A DNA stretch of 64,000 nucleotides, taken from contig JAVTVY010010452.1 in NCBI GenBank assembly GCA_036873755.1, positions 409,948 to 473,947 of the forward strand. Direction: 5' to 3'. The position numbers were made by a program, and so were the translations under genes. The notes beneath the pieces are model-generated. The model worked only from the letters and a program-made list of their open reading frames with translations. It did no database searches and was not told the origin of the DNA. Positions 43,538 to 54,898 of the stretch are shown piece by piece. Every line of letters begins with the position of its first letter. Position 1 is the stretch's first letter. This DNA comes from Hanleya hanleyi. Taxonomy: Eukaryota; Mollusca; Polyplacophora; Lepidopleurida; Hanleyidae.

Positions 43538-45096
43538 TTTGCGGGCCTGTGGAAAAGACTGAACAAAAGGGAAATTTGCATATAAGGGGATTTGTAGATA
43601 AAAACCCAGTTCTCAATTTCGGACAGCACTGAAAAACAATAGGTGTCTTCCCCTAGGCAGGACCAAGCAATATGCACCACAAATTTGAAGTTGATTGACA
43701 AAGGCATTCAAAAGTTATCCGACAGAAAAAAAAATTGAGAATCGCACGAAGCGGAAGAAAGAAGAAACTTACAAACACATAAAGGCATCATCCCAAGCCT
43801 AACTAGAGTTCATTGAACACAATGCTCCCTCCTTGATCTCTGACAAACAAATTTGCATGAAATACAGGTGTACATGTACTTCAAATCTAGGTCAACTGCA
43901 TCAAAAATCATCAGTCCATAGACACCAAAAGTCAAGATCATCAACTCATTGACGTGAACATTCCCACTAACTTCAATATCCATGGCTTTAACCATTCAGG
44001 ATATAAATGAACCCAGCTTGGAGAAATTATGGGCAAAAATCAATCTACATGTATGATCATGAAAAGTAATCAAGTCACTGATTCATTGGTGAGAAGATCC
44101 CTAGAAAGATCCAGAACAATAGCTTTAACTATTTAGGCTGTATTCTACTCATGAGTTTACCCCAGCTGGAAGAAAATTAATCAAGTAATCATCGTAAGTT
44201 AAGCAGATTTCTGGTAATTACTTGAACAATTAATCTGTAAACATCCCAACAAAATTTTAGATCGATAGCTTAAACAGTTTAGGCTGTATTCCACTCACAG
44301 GATTCATAGACGGACAGGCAGACAGAGTGTTATCCAGGATTCAAGAACTGCCTGTCCAAAAATCCCATTTAGCCAAATTTTACCTGTCCACTTTCTATTT
44401 TCTCCTATCTCTCATATGTTAAATTTTCCAATTTTTGACTGTCCAAATGTTGAAAACGCCTGTCCAGTGGACAGTTGGAGGGGTCTCTGGCTAACACCAT
44501 GCAGACGGACATGAGAGAAGGGAAACCCTTCCAATTTACAGAGGGAGGACAAAACTCCACCCTCGTATAATATTGTGCAAAGACGAATACATTATATTTG
44601 TCTTCCGAATATAATATTGTTTTGTGGTAGTTTTATGGTAGTTTTGTGGTTAGAATGTTTTGTGAATGCAATGTTCTGATTTGTTCTCATGTTGGACTTT
44701 TGGGACTCATTGTATTCGGAATGTCTTCGAACACCGATTGTATTCCGACTGTGTGTATATGGGCCGAAATATTTAAATTAGATTTGTATTCGAAGGTTTT
44801 TTAGCAGTTAAACCACAATGCAGAACCACAATCCAGATCGATGGACCGATTGCATGATTGTATTCGAATACTAATGGAATGTATTCCGAATACAATACCA
44901 TGCAACTGATATATAGCCTACAGGACAAATCATCGTCAAGGCATGCATGCAGGAACAATTTTTAAACATACAAATGAGAATTTATTTCAGATATGGACTG
45001 GATTATTAATATTTTCCTCTCACGTACTCTGGGAAATTGTTTGGGAGAATTAAGTTTGAAGACCAGTATTTGAAATAAACTGCATAAATCAATGAT
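43538..45096. other. Gene-poor AT-rich stretch
   Basis: 43630-43720 repeats GGTGTCTTCCCCTAG...GCAATATGCA also seen at 32518-32545. A GGACAGGCAGACAGAGTG tail near 44312 and several TGTATTCGAA/TTCGAATAC inverted pairs near 44700-44900 are present. No gene is supported. Confidence 0.4.
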
Positions 45097-45210
45097 AAAA
45101 ATCGACCATAGAGGTCCATGTCCCCCGCTAGCAGCACCAGTTATGGTGGATTACATCCACCATAACTGGCGCTGCTGCTGCGGGGGCCATGGACCTCTAT
45201 GGTCGATTTT
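45097..45210. repeat. Long palindrome at the start of tandem-array element E1
   Basis: Arms 45097-45150 and 45156-45210 are nearly perfect complements around a five-base loop, and contain AAAATCGACCATAGAGGTCC at the outer edge and the GTCCCCCGCTA end motif at 45120. Confidence 0.9.
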
Positions 45211-46605
45211 TTGGGGTCGATGATATCTCATATCATTGATAAGAGTATGATTTGAAAATGGAGATATCGCTGATGAGCTTAACATAAATCTAATACAGCA
45301 GATGGCACCCATATTGGATTATGCACATCCATAAAACATAATACATGACTGTCCTCTCACTAAGGTCAAGGGACTCCCCAAGTTTGAAGAAGATCAGTTG
45401 AATCGTACTCCAGCTATTGTCCGGACAAGATCAAACTGCTTACAATCCAATATGGCTGACGGCGGCCATATTAGATTACGCACATTGCTGGAAAACAATC
45501 CCAACTGTCCTCTCACCAATGTCAAGGCACACCCCAAATTTGAAGTTGATCGATTAAATCGTTCACGAGTTATTGTCCGGACAAGAAAATCTAAGATCGA
45601 ACTGCTTATAATCCAAAATGGCTGACGGCGGCACTCCCCACATATGAAGTAGATCGGTTGAATCGTTCTCGAGTTGTTGTCCGGACAAGATCCAACTGCT
45701 TATAATCCAATATGGCTGACGGCGGCCATATTAGATTACGCACATTGCTGAAAAACAATCACAACCGTCCTCTCACCAATGTCAAGGCACACACAAAGTT
45801 TGAAGTTGATCGGTTAAATCGTTCATGAGTTATTGTCCGGACAAGAAAATCTAAGATCCAATTGCTTATAATCCAATATGGCTGATGGCGGCCATATTAG
45901 ATTATGCACATTGCTGAAAAACAATCCCAACCGTCCCCTCACCAATGTCAAGGCATACCCCAAGTTTGAAGTTGATCGGTTAAATCGTTCACGAGTTATT
46001 GTCCGGACAAGAAAATCTAAGATCGAACTGCTTATAATCCAAAATGGCTGACGGCGGCCATATTTGATTACGCACATTGCTGAAAAACAATCCCAACCGT
46101 CCTCTCACCAATGTCAAGGCACACCCCAAGTTTGAAGTTGATCGGTTAAATCGTTCACGAGTTATTGTCCGGACAAGAAAATCTAAGATCGAACTGCTTA
46201 TAATCCAAAATGGCTGACGGCGGCCATATTTGATTACGCACATTGCTGAAAAACAATCCCAACCGTCCTCTCACCAATGTCAAGGCACACCCCAAGTTTG
46301 AAGTTGATCGGTTAAATCGTTCACGAGTTATTGTCCGGACAAGAAAATCTAAGATCGTACTGCTTATAATCCAAAATGGCTGACGGCGGCCATATTGGAT
46401 TACGCACATTGCTGAAAAACAATCCCAACCGTCCTCTCGCCAATGTCAAGGCACACCCCAAGTTTGAAGTTGATCGGTTAAATCGTTCACGAGTTATTGT
46501 CCGGACAAGAAAATCTTACGGAATTACGGAATCACGGAATTACGGAATTACGGAATTACGGACACCGGTGTTTCTAAGTCCCCCCCCTACTAAGTAGCGG
46601 GGGAC
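45120..46605 (+). mobile_element. Tandem-array element E1 (GTCCCCCGC ends, 166-bp units)
   Basis: Left GTCCCCCGCTA (45120-45130) and right TAGCGGGGGAC (46595-46605) are inverted. Between them about seven copies of a unit run from ~45240 to 46516. Later copies are exactly 166 bases apart and over 95% alike, and contain ATTGTCCGGACAAG, AAATGGCTGACGGCGGCCAT and CCAAGTTTGAAGTTGATCGG. Then (ACGGAATT)n and a CCCC/GGGG hairpin end. This layout matches Helentron-associated or pearl-like elements known from bivalves, which carry central tandem arrays. No Rep/helicase protein is present. Open frames in each unit follow from the repeat, not from coding. Confidence 0.75.
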
Positions 46606-46739
46606 AATTATGAGCGGGGTCTTGTGAGCAACCAGTACGGCATCTGATGTACAGGATTTATGCACAAGAAGTGTGAAAAGTAATAGGACCCAAATATCAT
46701 GATCAAAAATTTTTTTAGTTTTGTTAGGGTTTTGCTAGG
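46606..46739. other. Spacer
   Basis: Short non-coding spacer after E1. Confidence 0.3.
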
Positions 46740-46822
46740 GTATGTTTGTTTGGGTCATCTTCGCCATGTGACCAATAAGGTCAGATGCGACGTTAAACTT
46801 CAAACAACCAACCAACCGTCAT
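46740..46822 (+). repeat. SINE 3' end with (CAAC)n tail
   Basis: GCCATGTGACCAATAAGGTC then GCGACGTTAAACTTCAAACA and ACCAACCAACCG. The GACGTTAAAC plus CAAC tail is a common invertebrate SINE end. The same CCAACCAACCAAC tail ends the LINE at 51650. Confidence 0.55.
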
Positions 46823-47217
46823 GATCTGACTTAAAAGATTGTTGAAGTTAAGCAAGTAAAATCACACTCGCTCAATGGTCATATTGTTTGAATAAATTTA
46901 TTAACTATTTCTTTGTATACATTATAAGGTTTATGCTTAATTTTGTCACAAGATCGAACAACTGCAATTTTTTTGAGAATATAAATCTAAATAGGCCAAA
47001 TGACCTTTTTACAAATAGTTTTGAAGATAGCGTAAATCTACAATCACAATATACTGGTCTATACCAGCATAAAGTTCTGTAAGAAAAAAATCTGATCTCA
47101 ATAACCTATCAACTTTAACTGGGTTTTAGATAATCCATACCATTTAGTGATTTGAAGAAATTGTATCTTTGCTGGATGTATAGTTTTTTTTCTCTCTCTC
47201 TCCCTGCAGTAACAGAC

Positions 47218-47626
47218 TGTCTCACATTACGATGCAACAGGACTTTCAGCAATATATCGGAGCCAGTTCTTCTCAGAAAAGTGAAATTCCCCACAGTACC
47301 GGTATCTATATGTAATTTGTGCATTTTTATTCTGACATTTGAGAGAAAACTGTTCAGAATCAAAGAAATCTCCAATACCTCGCATGTTATTTTCAAAGCA
47401 CAATGACGGTGGGCTTGCAATGTTGTAACATTACGGCTAGGCCATGAGGCGCTATGAAAATAACATGTGAGGTATTGGAGATTTGTTTTGATTCTGAATA
47501 GATTTTCTTCAAATTTCAGAATAAAAATGCAAAAATTACATTAGATACTGTGGGTAATTTCACTTCTCTGAGAAGAACTGGCTCCGATATATTGCCAAAA
47601 ATCCCGTCCCATCGTAATGTGAGACA
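47218..47626. repeat. Foldback element, ~175-bp arms
   Basis: 47218-47395 (TGTCTCACATTACGATG ... CATGTTATTTTCA) is complementary to 47455-47626 with about 12% mismatch. The 59-base centre is unrelated. No coding. Confidence 0.85.
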
Positions 47627-48023
47627 ACAACAACGACGATGTAGTCCGCTAACAAGATCAACAAGTCTCTTGTATTCTATGGATACATCACTTCTTGTGA
47701 ATTTCGTATAGCTTCAAAAGTTGCAGAAAAAACGGAAACTGGACCCGCGGTAATGTTCTACGCAAGCAGAAATTTACAAACCCATTTCTTTTCAAATGGG
47801 TTCAACAAAAACACTCAAGTTTGGATGCTTGGCACTTAAAACAAATGAGCAAATATCCATACCTGTCAACAGAGTTTAAGTTGCAAGGAAAACAATTCGT
47901 CATCTCATGCAATCAACATTTGCTTGGAACTGTCTGCACACCAGCTAGTAGTGAGTTTGGGTTTGACCGTCTGCTATTTGAATTTTGGCGCCGAGATGAT
48001 TGTAATGACAATCTTTGTCATCT
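47627..48023. other. Spacer between foldbacks
   Basis: An 81-residue plus frame at 47821-48066 (AWHLKQMSKYPYLSTEFKLQ...) has no recognised domain and ends within the next palindrome. Confidence 0.3.
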
Positions 48024-48102
48024 GGAATACAAAGATTGTGGTTTGATTATGAAGGTTATTGAATGAATAACCTTCGTAATCAAACCACAATCTTTGTATT
48101 CC
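48024..48102. repeat. Perfect 37-bp palindrome
   Basis: 48024-48060 (GGAATACAAAGATTGTGGTT start) and 48066-48102 are near-perfect complements around GAATG. Confidence 0.9.
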
Positions 48103-48314
48103 TGATTTTCTGAATACAAAACGAACCACAATGACTGTATTCCTCAGTTCTTCACCTTGAAGACAAAGTGCCTTGACCACAATCGACCACAATTCTAATA
48201 CTTTCTTTGTATTCCGAATGTATTCCACATACGAAAGTACCACAAACTTTGTGGTTGTCTTTGGTAAGGGTATTAGCAATATGGTAAATCCTGTAATACT
48301 TCCATCCCCCTATT

Positions 48315-48440
48315 AGAGTTCACTCTTCAATTTTGTGGACAAAATCCAAATAACCGTTTCATTAAATTTTCTGATCCTCTAAAATCATTAAAATACATAA
48401 ATAATGCATTATCTCAATGATTTGGACAATTTTGTCATCT
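48315..48440. repeat. Dispersed repeat with CTTCAATTTTGTGGAC
   Basis: TTCACTCTTCAATTTTGTGG ... AACCGTTTCATTAAATTTTC recurs at 49516-49571, and a diverged relative lies at 53265-53400. Confidence 0.7.
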
Positions 48441-48553
48441 TCATGTTCAAATGCATGTACACTGTACGCATGATCATTTTAATCACATGATCATTTCAAA
48501 CACATCACAGGCCATAGCAAATATAGCATAGAAACTATGGGATTCTAACTTAC

Positions 48554-48649
48554 TTGTCTTGGTGCCACTTTGGTCTGATTGGGTGACCAGCAGAATCAAT
48601 CAGCTGACGTGGCTTATTGATTCCTCCACCATATCTTGGAGATGGACTT
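48554..48649 (-). CDS. Candidate host-gene internal exon (96 bp)
   Basis: On the minus strand, ATCTTTTTCAG precedes 48649 and GTAAGT follows 48554, a good acceptor and a consensus donor. The exon holds one carried-in base, 31 codons and two carried-out bases, with no stop: SPSPRYGGGINKPRQLIDSA and GHPIRPKWHQD. The composition (basic, Pro/Gly-rich) is unlike the TE proteins here. I do not recognise the protein. Other frames contain stops. Neighbouring exons were not found, which is expected if introns are long and filled with repeats. Confidence 0.5.
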
Positions 48650-49515
48650 CTGAAAAAGATCACATTAACACCATATTTACTTGATAATTAAATGAAATTA
48701 AAAATAGCCCAGTGGGCTCCAATATCCCTTGGTTATTATCGCTACACTCAGCAATCATGTTTTGCATATAAGATGTATTTTTAGAACTTTGACAACATGA
48801 TGTAGGTTAAAAATATTGCTTAGGCGAGACCAATTTATTTTTGTGTTTTGCGGGCCCGCCGAAGTTAAAATTGGTCAAATCGGAATAAAAATAAAATTGC
48901 ACAATGGCACTTTTATTTTCACTACAAGTTCCCGAAAGTGGCGAGTTCAGGCATTTTGTTTCTGTGGATGCTTCCCGACGGTATAACATATATCATTTCA
49001 TTTCTGAAATAAGGCATTGCCTTTTGAGGAGCGCTATAGCGCTCGCGCTCCTAATTTTAAGTTCAGGAGTGTTCTTTTCACGCTCCTGCAGGACCAACCT
49101 TCATTGTTGTTGTTGTAAAATCTTTTATCATCAGCGTCATTCTCAAGCTGCACAGGGAAAAGCTATTTGACTTAATGCCTCCCTCAGCCCATGACTTCCC
49201 AAGCAGGTCTACCAATCCTTACATGCCTTTATTAAATCAAAGTATACTTCATTAAACAGGTAAAATTCCGTCTTCTTTGCCATTTTTCCATGGCACTTCC
49301 TGACTTACATGTAGAAGTTAAACCATGACTTTTCTAACTTCTTCACCAAAGAGTTCCAAGAAACTAAGTCCAGTGCTTGGGTTGGTTTGGACACACTTTC
49401 TTCTAGTCATGAGCATTTTGTAGGCCATCTATTTACCAATTAATATACATATATCTGTGAAAAACTTATTTCTTTTGCAAATTCTACATAAATAACAGAT
49501 TTAGATATTTATTCA
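48650..49515. other. Non-coding stretch (possible intron)
   Basis: If the 48554 exon is real, this lies in the upstream intron. 48820-48900 is related in inverted sense to 54110-54195 (TAAAATTGGTC and GCGGGC phrases). A short GCGCTATAGCGCTCGCGCTC palindromic patch is at 49032-49051. Confidence 0.35.
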
Positions 49516-49599
49516 ATTCACTCTTCAATTTTGTGGACAAAAATCCAAATAACCGTTTCATTAAATTTTCCTGCATACCCTTGTGGGTATGCGAAATTG

Positions 49600-49841
49600 A
49601 CCTACAAACAGCAACTATTACTGTAACTGCCCAAATGTCCGGGATAGCTACGTGGTGCCGCAGATGGCGAATGAAGATCAGTTTCCCCAAAACCGAGACG
49701 ATGCTCTTCGGAGACAAAAGCGCTACAGCTACTGTGAGCCTAAACGGAGAGACGCTCAACCAAGTTCGCACCAAACGTTGTCTGGGAGTCATCATAGACG
49801 ACGAGCTGACCTTCTATGATCATATCAATCATGTCTGTGGA
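49600..49841 (+). pseudogene. LINE reverse transcriptase, C-terminal part
   Basis: ATWCRRWRMKISFPKTETML then RTKRCLGVIIDDELTFYDHI corresponds to the RT thumb region (W...W...ln..Kt....F and LGv.iD..L.f..Hi). The active-site pair lies before the truncation. The frame is interrupted at 49841 by the small insertion and resumes at 49907. Confidence 0.75.
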
Positions 49842-49893
49842 GAGAGAGAGAGAATTAGGGTTTAACGTCGCGTTCAGCAATATTTCAGCTATA
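49842..49893 (-). mobile_element. 52-bp SINE-end insertion with 13-bp target duplication
   Basis: GAGAGAGAGAATTAGGG then TTTAACGTCGCGTTCAGCAA and ATATTTCAGCTATA is flanked by TCATGTCTGTGGA at 49829-49841 and 49894-49906. The exact duplication shows that this tiny copy arrived by target-primed insertion, with the GA-rich tail at its 3' end on the minus strand. Confidence 0.9.
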
Positions 49894-49912
49894 TCATGTC
49901 TGTGGATCGGCC

Positions 49913-51444
49913 ATGAGAGCCATCCACAAAATAAGCTTCTTTCTGATGTCATGTTCCCTGCAAATCAGCCTTAATCTCTACCGTGCCTTAGTGCGTCCAC
50001 ATCTAGAAAGGACATATCCCATCTGGTGCGCAACGTCAAATACCAACATGGCAAAAGTGGAAAGATTCGACAGAATGGCTTTGCTCAAAGCGAGCAGTAT
50101 GATGAGCACTACACCAACAGTCTCCCTCGAGATCACCACCCATACACTACCAATGCGTTTACGACTCGAAGAAATCTTGCTACACGAGTTAGGCAACATT
50201 TTACGTAAGGGTTCCACGGATCCACTTTATCAGCTGGTCCAGAACATGCAGGAGGACTCCATGCTCGTAGGCAAGAAACCTTCGACTCCAGTTGACCGTT
50301 TTCTAACCATAAAACGACGAATACCATCTATCAAATTCCTACAGGACGTTGAGTTGAACGCACAACCATCTTTAGACAGCTTAATGCTCCGCGTACCCTC
50401 ATCCAGCTCTACATCTGAAGGTCTCGGGTCATCCAACACAAGAACAGAGGAGCAAGCCAAACTAGCCAGACACCGCGCACTTGAGTCGGTAGAAAAAACT
50501 ACAAGAGAACATCTTCTCATTTTCACCGATGGGTCAACACTGACAAATCCTGGTCCTTGCGGTGCGGCCGCAGTCTGTTACCTGGGCGGCCACTCATCAC
50601 AACCGACCATCATTAAGGAATCTGTCTCTAGGCTCTCCACTAGTTACCACGGTGAGCTGAAAGCCATACATTTAGCTACAGAATTTGCTGTTGATGCTGC
50701 TGCTCTGCAGAATTTCAGTCAAGTACAGATCATGTGTGATTGCAAAGCTGCGATCTCGACTGTCTGCTCGACTGGTGAACACAAAAATCATCACTCCTTG
50801 GTCTCAGCCATCCAAAAGGACACAACAAAGCTGCACAACGCAGGGATTCACACAGAGATAATCTGGGTTCCGGGCCACGTTGGTCTCACGGGAAACGAAC
50901 TTGCTGACAGAAGCGCCAAAAGCGCAGCCCGAGAAGCGATACACCTCACCAACGAGCCTAAAATCACCTTAGCCCAAGCCAAACGTAGAATTCGGCTCCT
51001 CATGTTGCAAAGGTGGCAAGGACTCTGGGATATCAGTACAACTGGTCGCAAGTTGCACCAAGCACGACCCAAGGTTCCTCGCGAGTCGTACATTTCACTT
51101 GGAAACAGACAGGAGGAAATAACTTTTCACAGACTATGTTGCGGCCACGGGAATTTCCGGTCACATATGCACAAGCTGGGATACGCACAAGACTCAGGAT
51201 GCGAGTGCGGACTGGACAGAGAAACCCCGAGCATATCCTGCTGCACTGTCCTAGGTACTCGGTAGTACGAGCCGCTATGGTCAATCACATTGAATGGACT
51301 TACATAAACCATAGCACTCCAATACAGGAGAGAACACTGGATCTAAGATCCATCACTCAACCCACTCACAGCTCAAAAGCAACCCGCAGTGAAATTCAAA
51401 AGGCGGTCCTCGGATTCATTAAGGCAGCAAAACTCAAATTTTGA
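49913..51444 (+). pseudogene. LINE RT end, RNase H and Cys/His C-terminus
   Basis: ORF 49913-51265 reads SLNLYRALVRPHLERTYPIW, then RNase H: LLIFTDGSTLTNPGPCGAAA (first Asp), SYHGELKAIHLA (Glu), QIMCDCKAA (Asp), PGHVGLTGNELADRSAK (His and last Asp). It continues through RLCCGHGNFRSHMHKLGYA and CECGLDRE. Near 51225-51228, within a short C run, the frame changes, and the homologous C-terminus (PEHILLHCPRYSVVRAAM...) continues in the next frame to the TGA at 51442-51444. All catalytic RNase H residues are present; apart from that single frame change the region is well preserved. Confidence 0.85.
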
Positions 51445-51927
51445 TAATTTAAGCCACACGTATCAGCCCAGCTACCAAGAGTGACGTCTGCCCCACAAAA
51501 GTGACATTTTCGTTTTTTTGGTGATAGTTTTTATTGTTTCAGTTCTTTCTTTTTTCTTTATTCTGTTCGTTCCAACGTTGAGCTATTTTTTATGGGTGTG
51601 ACTACCCTTCCCACGTAATAGGGGAAAGAGAAAACCAACCAACCAACATATTCAATGCAAAATATTTTGTCATTGAATTTTTTTTATATAAATTTTAAAT
51701 AATAACCCAAGCAGGGTGTTTGATACTAAAATTTAAATAAAGACATAACTCACCAGGTATACTCCTCAAACTTATTTTAATTTTTTTTTATGAAATGTAA
51801 ATTTTTATTGCTTCTTTGCCAGATAAGATTATGGTTTTAATAGTCATGATATTAGTCAGTAGCATTATTTTAAACAGTCAAGGTTCTCAGTTCTTTTAAC
51901 TTGCTCAAAATTAATGTGTAAGACTGT

Positions 51928-53934
51928 ATGAGGCGCCGTTTGTCACTTTCTGATTTAATCTATTTATTTATTAATATCTGGTATTTATCAACCAGATATA
52001 TAAATCCGTTAAACACGAAGGTGAAATAAACACTGGTTTTAGTAAAATTTAAATCCTATATCAGCGAAAATAATGCGTGAAAGATTTATAAATAACTATT
52101 TTAGATTGCTAGATATATATATCTCTAGTTACGTTATTTTTGGGGATATAAATTTATTCTATATCCTCGATCAACGATCACGTTTTTATATATCCAACGA
52201 AACGTATCTTGCTGATATATATATATTTCAAATTGTGTTGTTGGAGATATATATATCCTGTCATCGTCAAAGTTCTGATATATAAATCTTGAACTGAGAA
52301 AGTTGTGGATATATATATCCTAGTGAAACATGCTAATGACTCCGATACGTATTACCCCCAAACCGCTGATGTCACCCGAAGCTCTCCAAGTCTTATCTTT
52401 ACTGCGCTGGCACGTGTCGATGTGTGGGCGAACACTGAACAGTCTTTCCACAGAGTCCCGCTGTGTTGTAAACAGGCACTAATATGTGAACCATCTATCA
52501 ATGTTATAGGCGAAATTTCTTTAGGCAGTTCTTGTACTCCCATCATTGAGTAATAATAAATTCTATGCTCCCATGATGCAGTCAACAAGTTTAATAGATA
52601 TTTTACTACAGGTAAAACGAAGATAGAACGATTTCAGATAAGGCATATAATCATGCCGTCTAATTGGTAAGTTCTGCTTATTTGGTGTTTGATTTTTCAC
52701 TTTGACATAAGTCAAACATAAGCGAAAACTTAAAGTTCATTTTTTTAAATTGTGGTTTTCCGACTTTTTGAAAAGGCCAAGATGATATAATGGTAGCATG
52801 GCTTTTACTTGAGAAAAAAACCCTGTTACGTTTATGTTTGTGTCATTAGCACAGACAACAATAAGGATATAAGCCTATCAGTTCAGTCAATATGACGTAC
52901 ATGTACGGGGCCTACCGTAATAGTCGGGCGACAAAATGTCGAAATTTGTTTTGGCCTTCTCATATATTTTAGTAGCAGTTTTCTAATTTTATATCATTAT
53001 GGCACCTTTACATATATTGAAAAATCATGTTAAATTGTATACAACCAAAAACCAAAACAGCCAAAAGTCATTTGAGAGGAAAATCGATTAGGTCGAGGCT
53101 CCTGATTGAATATTTACAGACTATAATCTATGCATGAAGAGCAGTTTAAGTTACGTTTTATAAAACATGCGGATAGAAAATCCATGCATGAACGTATAGG
53201 CTAACAGCAGGAGGAGTTTACTAGGGTAGGTAAAATCCTATAATAATTCAATCACCAAATACAATAACCTTTAATTTCATGAACAAAATTCAAATCAGTC
53301 GTCTAATAAATTTGTTAATCCTCTAGACTCATTGAAATAACCAAGCAATAATAGTTCATCTGCATGGTTTCTGGCCATTTTGTCAACTTGCTGTTCTAAT
53401 AATTTTATCACGCCCTGACTTTTTGGCGAGATATTTCACTTCGACACCTGGACATTTCTTGCCCTGGTCATTTCTACAACCACAGCAAAATCGACGACGT
53501 CACCAGTTACTCATTAGCATATCTTACTTCGGATATATATATCCAATACTTTCTCAGTTAAGGATTTATAAATCAGAACTTTGGCGATGACAGTATATAT
53601 ATATATCCAACAACAGATTTTGAAATATTTATATATCAGCAATATACGTACGTCGGATATATAAATAAGCGATCGTTGATCGAGGATATATATATATATT
53701 GAAGAAATTTATATCCAAAAAAATAACATAACTAGAGATATATATATCTCATATAGTTTCAAATACGTATTTATAAATCTTTCACGTATTATTTTCGCTG
53801 ATATAGGATTTAAATTTTACTAAACTCAGTGTTTATTTCATATCCATATTTAACGGATTTATATATCCGGCTGATAAATACCAAATATATATGAATAAAT
53901 AAATTAAATCAGAAAGTGACAAACGGCGCCTCAT
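51928..53934. mobile_element. Long-TIR DNA element (Mutator-like?)
   Basis: Arms of about 400 bases are inverted: 51928-52330 begins ATGAGGCGCCGTTTGTCACT, and 53530-53934 is its diverged complement. AAGACTG flanks both ends (51920-51926, 53935-53941). Arms contain many GGATATATATATCC-type palindromes. The 1.2-kb centre has no transposase. Long TIRs and a 7-9 bp duplication fit Mutator-like elements, but that is inference. Confidence 0.75.
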
Positions 53935-53941
53935 AAGACTG

Positions 53942-54198
53942 GACATTTCAGAGATAAAATGAATATAGACTTAAGTTTGAAACTTCAGTTATTAGCTTTG
54001 ATCTTTTCAACTGATATTAACCTACAAGTTGAAATGTACAAATTGGTACTCTGAAAGTTCTGACATGCAGCGAAGTCTTCTACAAAATAAAACAAAAGTT
54101 TCAATTTCCAATTTTATTTTTATTTTTATTCTCTCCTCCGATGTTGAAAAAAAATATATTCCGCCCGCAAAACAAAAAATAAAATTGGTCTGGCCTTA
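53942..54198. other. Non-coding spacer
   Basis: AT-rich; 54110-54195 shares inverted phrases with 48820-48900. No gene. Confidence 0.3.
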
Positions 54199-54395
54199 GG
54201 GGGGCACGGTTAGTCCAGTGGTTGACATCTCAGACTCTCACCAATGCGGCCCGGGTTCGATTCGGCATGGCGTCGACTCGGTCGGATGTGAGATTGGGTT
54301 TCTGATCCCAGTCTGGTCCAGAGTGTAGGTTAGTTTCAAAGCAGGGTTAAGGAGGAACATACATGTAGCTGAATATCAAAGCAGGGCTGGGGCAG
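54199..54395 (+). mobile_element. tRNA-derived SINE, 5' part
   Basis: A box TAGTCCAGTGG at 54211-54221 and B box GGTTCGATTC at 54254-54263, about 33 bases apart, fit a tRNA-derived RNA polymerase III promoter. The tRNA fold is not intact. The following tail contains repeated CAAAGCAGGG(T/C)T(A/G)GG units, which are cut at 54395 by DIRS element C and resume at 61245. Confidence 0.8.
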
Positions 54396-54505
54396 AATTT
54401 AAAAATTAAAAGAGAACTTACCAAGTTTGAAGTTTGATGATAATTCTACCGAGCTGTTGAGTTCACGTAGGGATCACATGAGATTGCACTCGAGTTGTCC
54501 ACTAG
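54396..54505 (+). repeat. DIRS C left inverted terminal repeat
   Basis: The part ATTCTACCGAGCTGTTGAGT...GATCACATGAGATTGCAC...GTTGTCCACTAG is the inverted counterpart of 61178-61244. Confidence 0.88.
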
Positions 54506-54578
54506 GCATAATTCGAAGCTCACGAGTGGCCATGTTGATATAAGGGTGCGCCAGACCCAAAGACATACAGGGTGGGAT

Positions 54579-54697
54579 GTGATCCCTACATGAACTCAAC
54601 ACCTCGGTAGAATTATCATCAAACTTCAAACTTCGTAAGTTCTCATTTAATTTTTAAATTCTACCTCGCTGTAGTTCACTACAGGATCACATGAGAT
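54579..54697. repeat. DIRS C internal complementary region
   Basis: 54579-54657 is the reverse complement of the first ~90 bases of the element (GATCCCTACATGAACTCAAC start). 54658-54697 (TTCTACCTCGCTGTAGTTCA start) is complementary to the outer edge of the right terminal repeat. The two meet at AATTTTTAAATTC, the predicted circle junction. Confidence 0.88.
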
Positions 54698-54898
54698 GTT
54701 CAAAGTACCAGCATGGCTATGAGTGAAAAACCAAAATCCAACAACAGATTACAACAAATCATGTTAACAGGTTTTATTCCCCCTTTGAAAAACATGAGCA
54801 CCCCTGTGTCTTCAGAAAAGTGATAAATTATCAACTTAATCTGTACTCAATTGCTGTTGCAATATATATTGCAATATATGTATAAACTGAATTCTAAT

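Larger units (their letters stand above)
49575..51650 (+). mobile_element. Non-LTR retrotransposon, 5'-truncated, RNase H-bearing
   Basis: Carries the C-terminal RT region, an RNase H domain, a Cys/His C-terminal motif and a 3' UTR ending in CCAACCAACCAAC at 51636-51650. An RNase H after the RT is typical of the I/Jockey-related LINE groups. The 5' end, including endonuclease and RT catalytic motifs, is absent. A 52-bp SINE-like insertion interrupts the RT part. Confidence 0.85.

Noticed and set aside
45823..46409. Three similar 84-codon ORFs as a gene family
   Set aside because: They are spaced exactly 166 bases and reflect the tandem unit being open in one frame; no start context or domain.
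54199..54275. A functional tRNA gene
   Set aside because: A and B boxes exist but the acceptor and anticodon stems do not close and a SINE tail follows.
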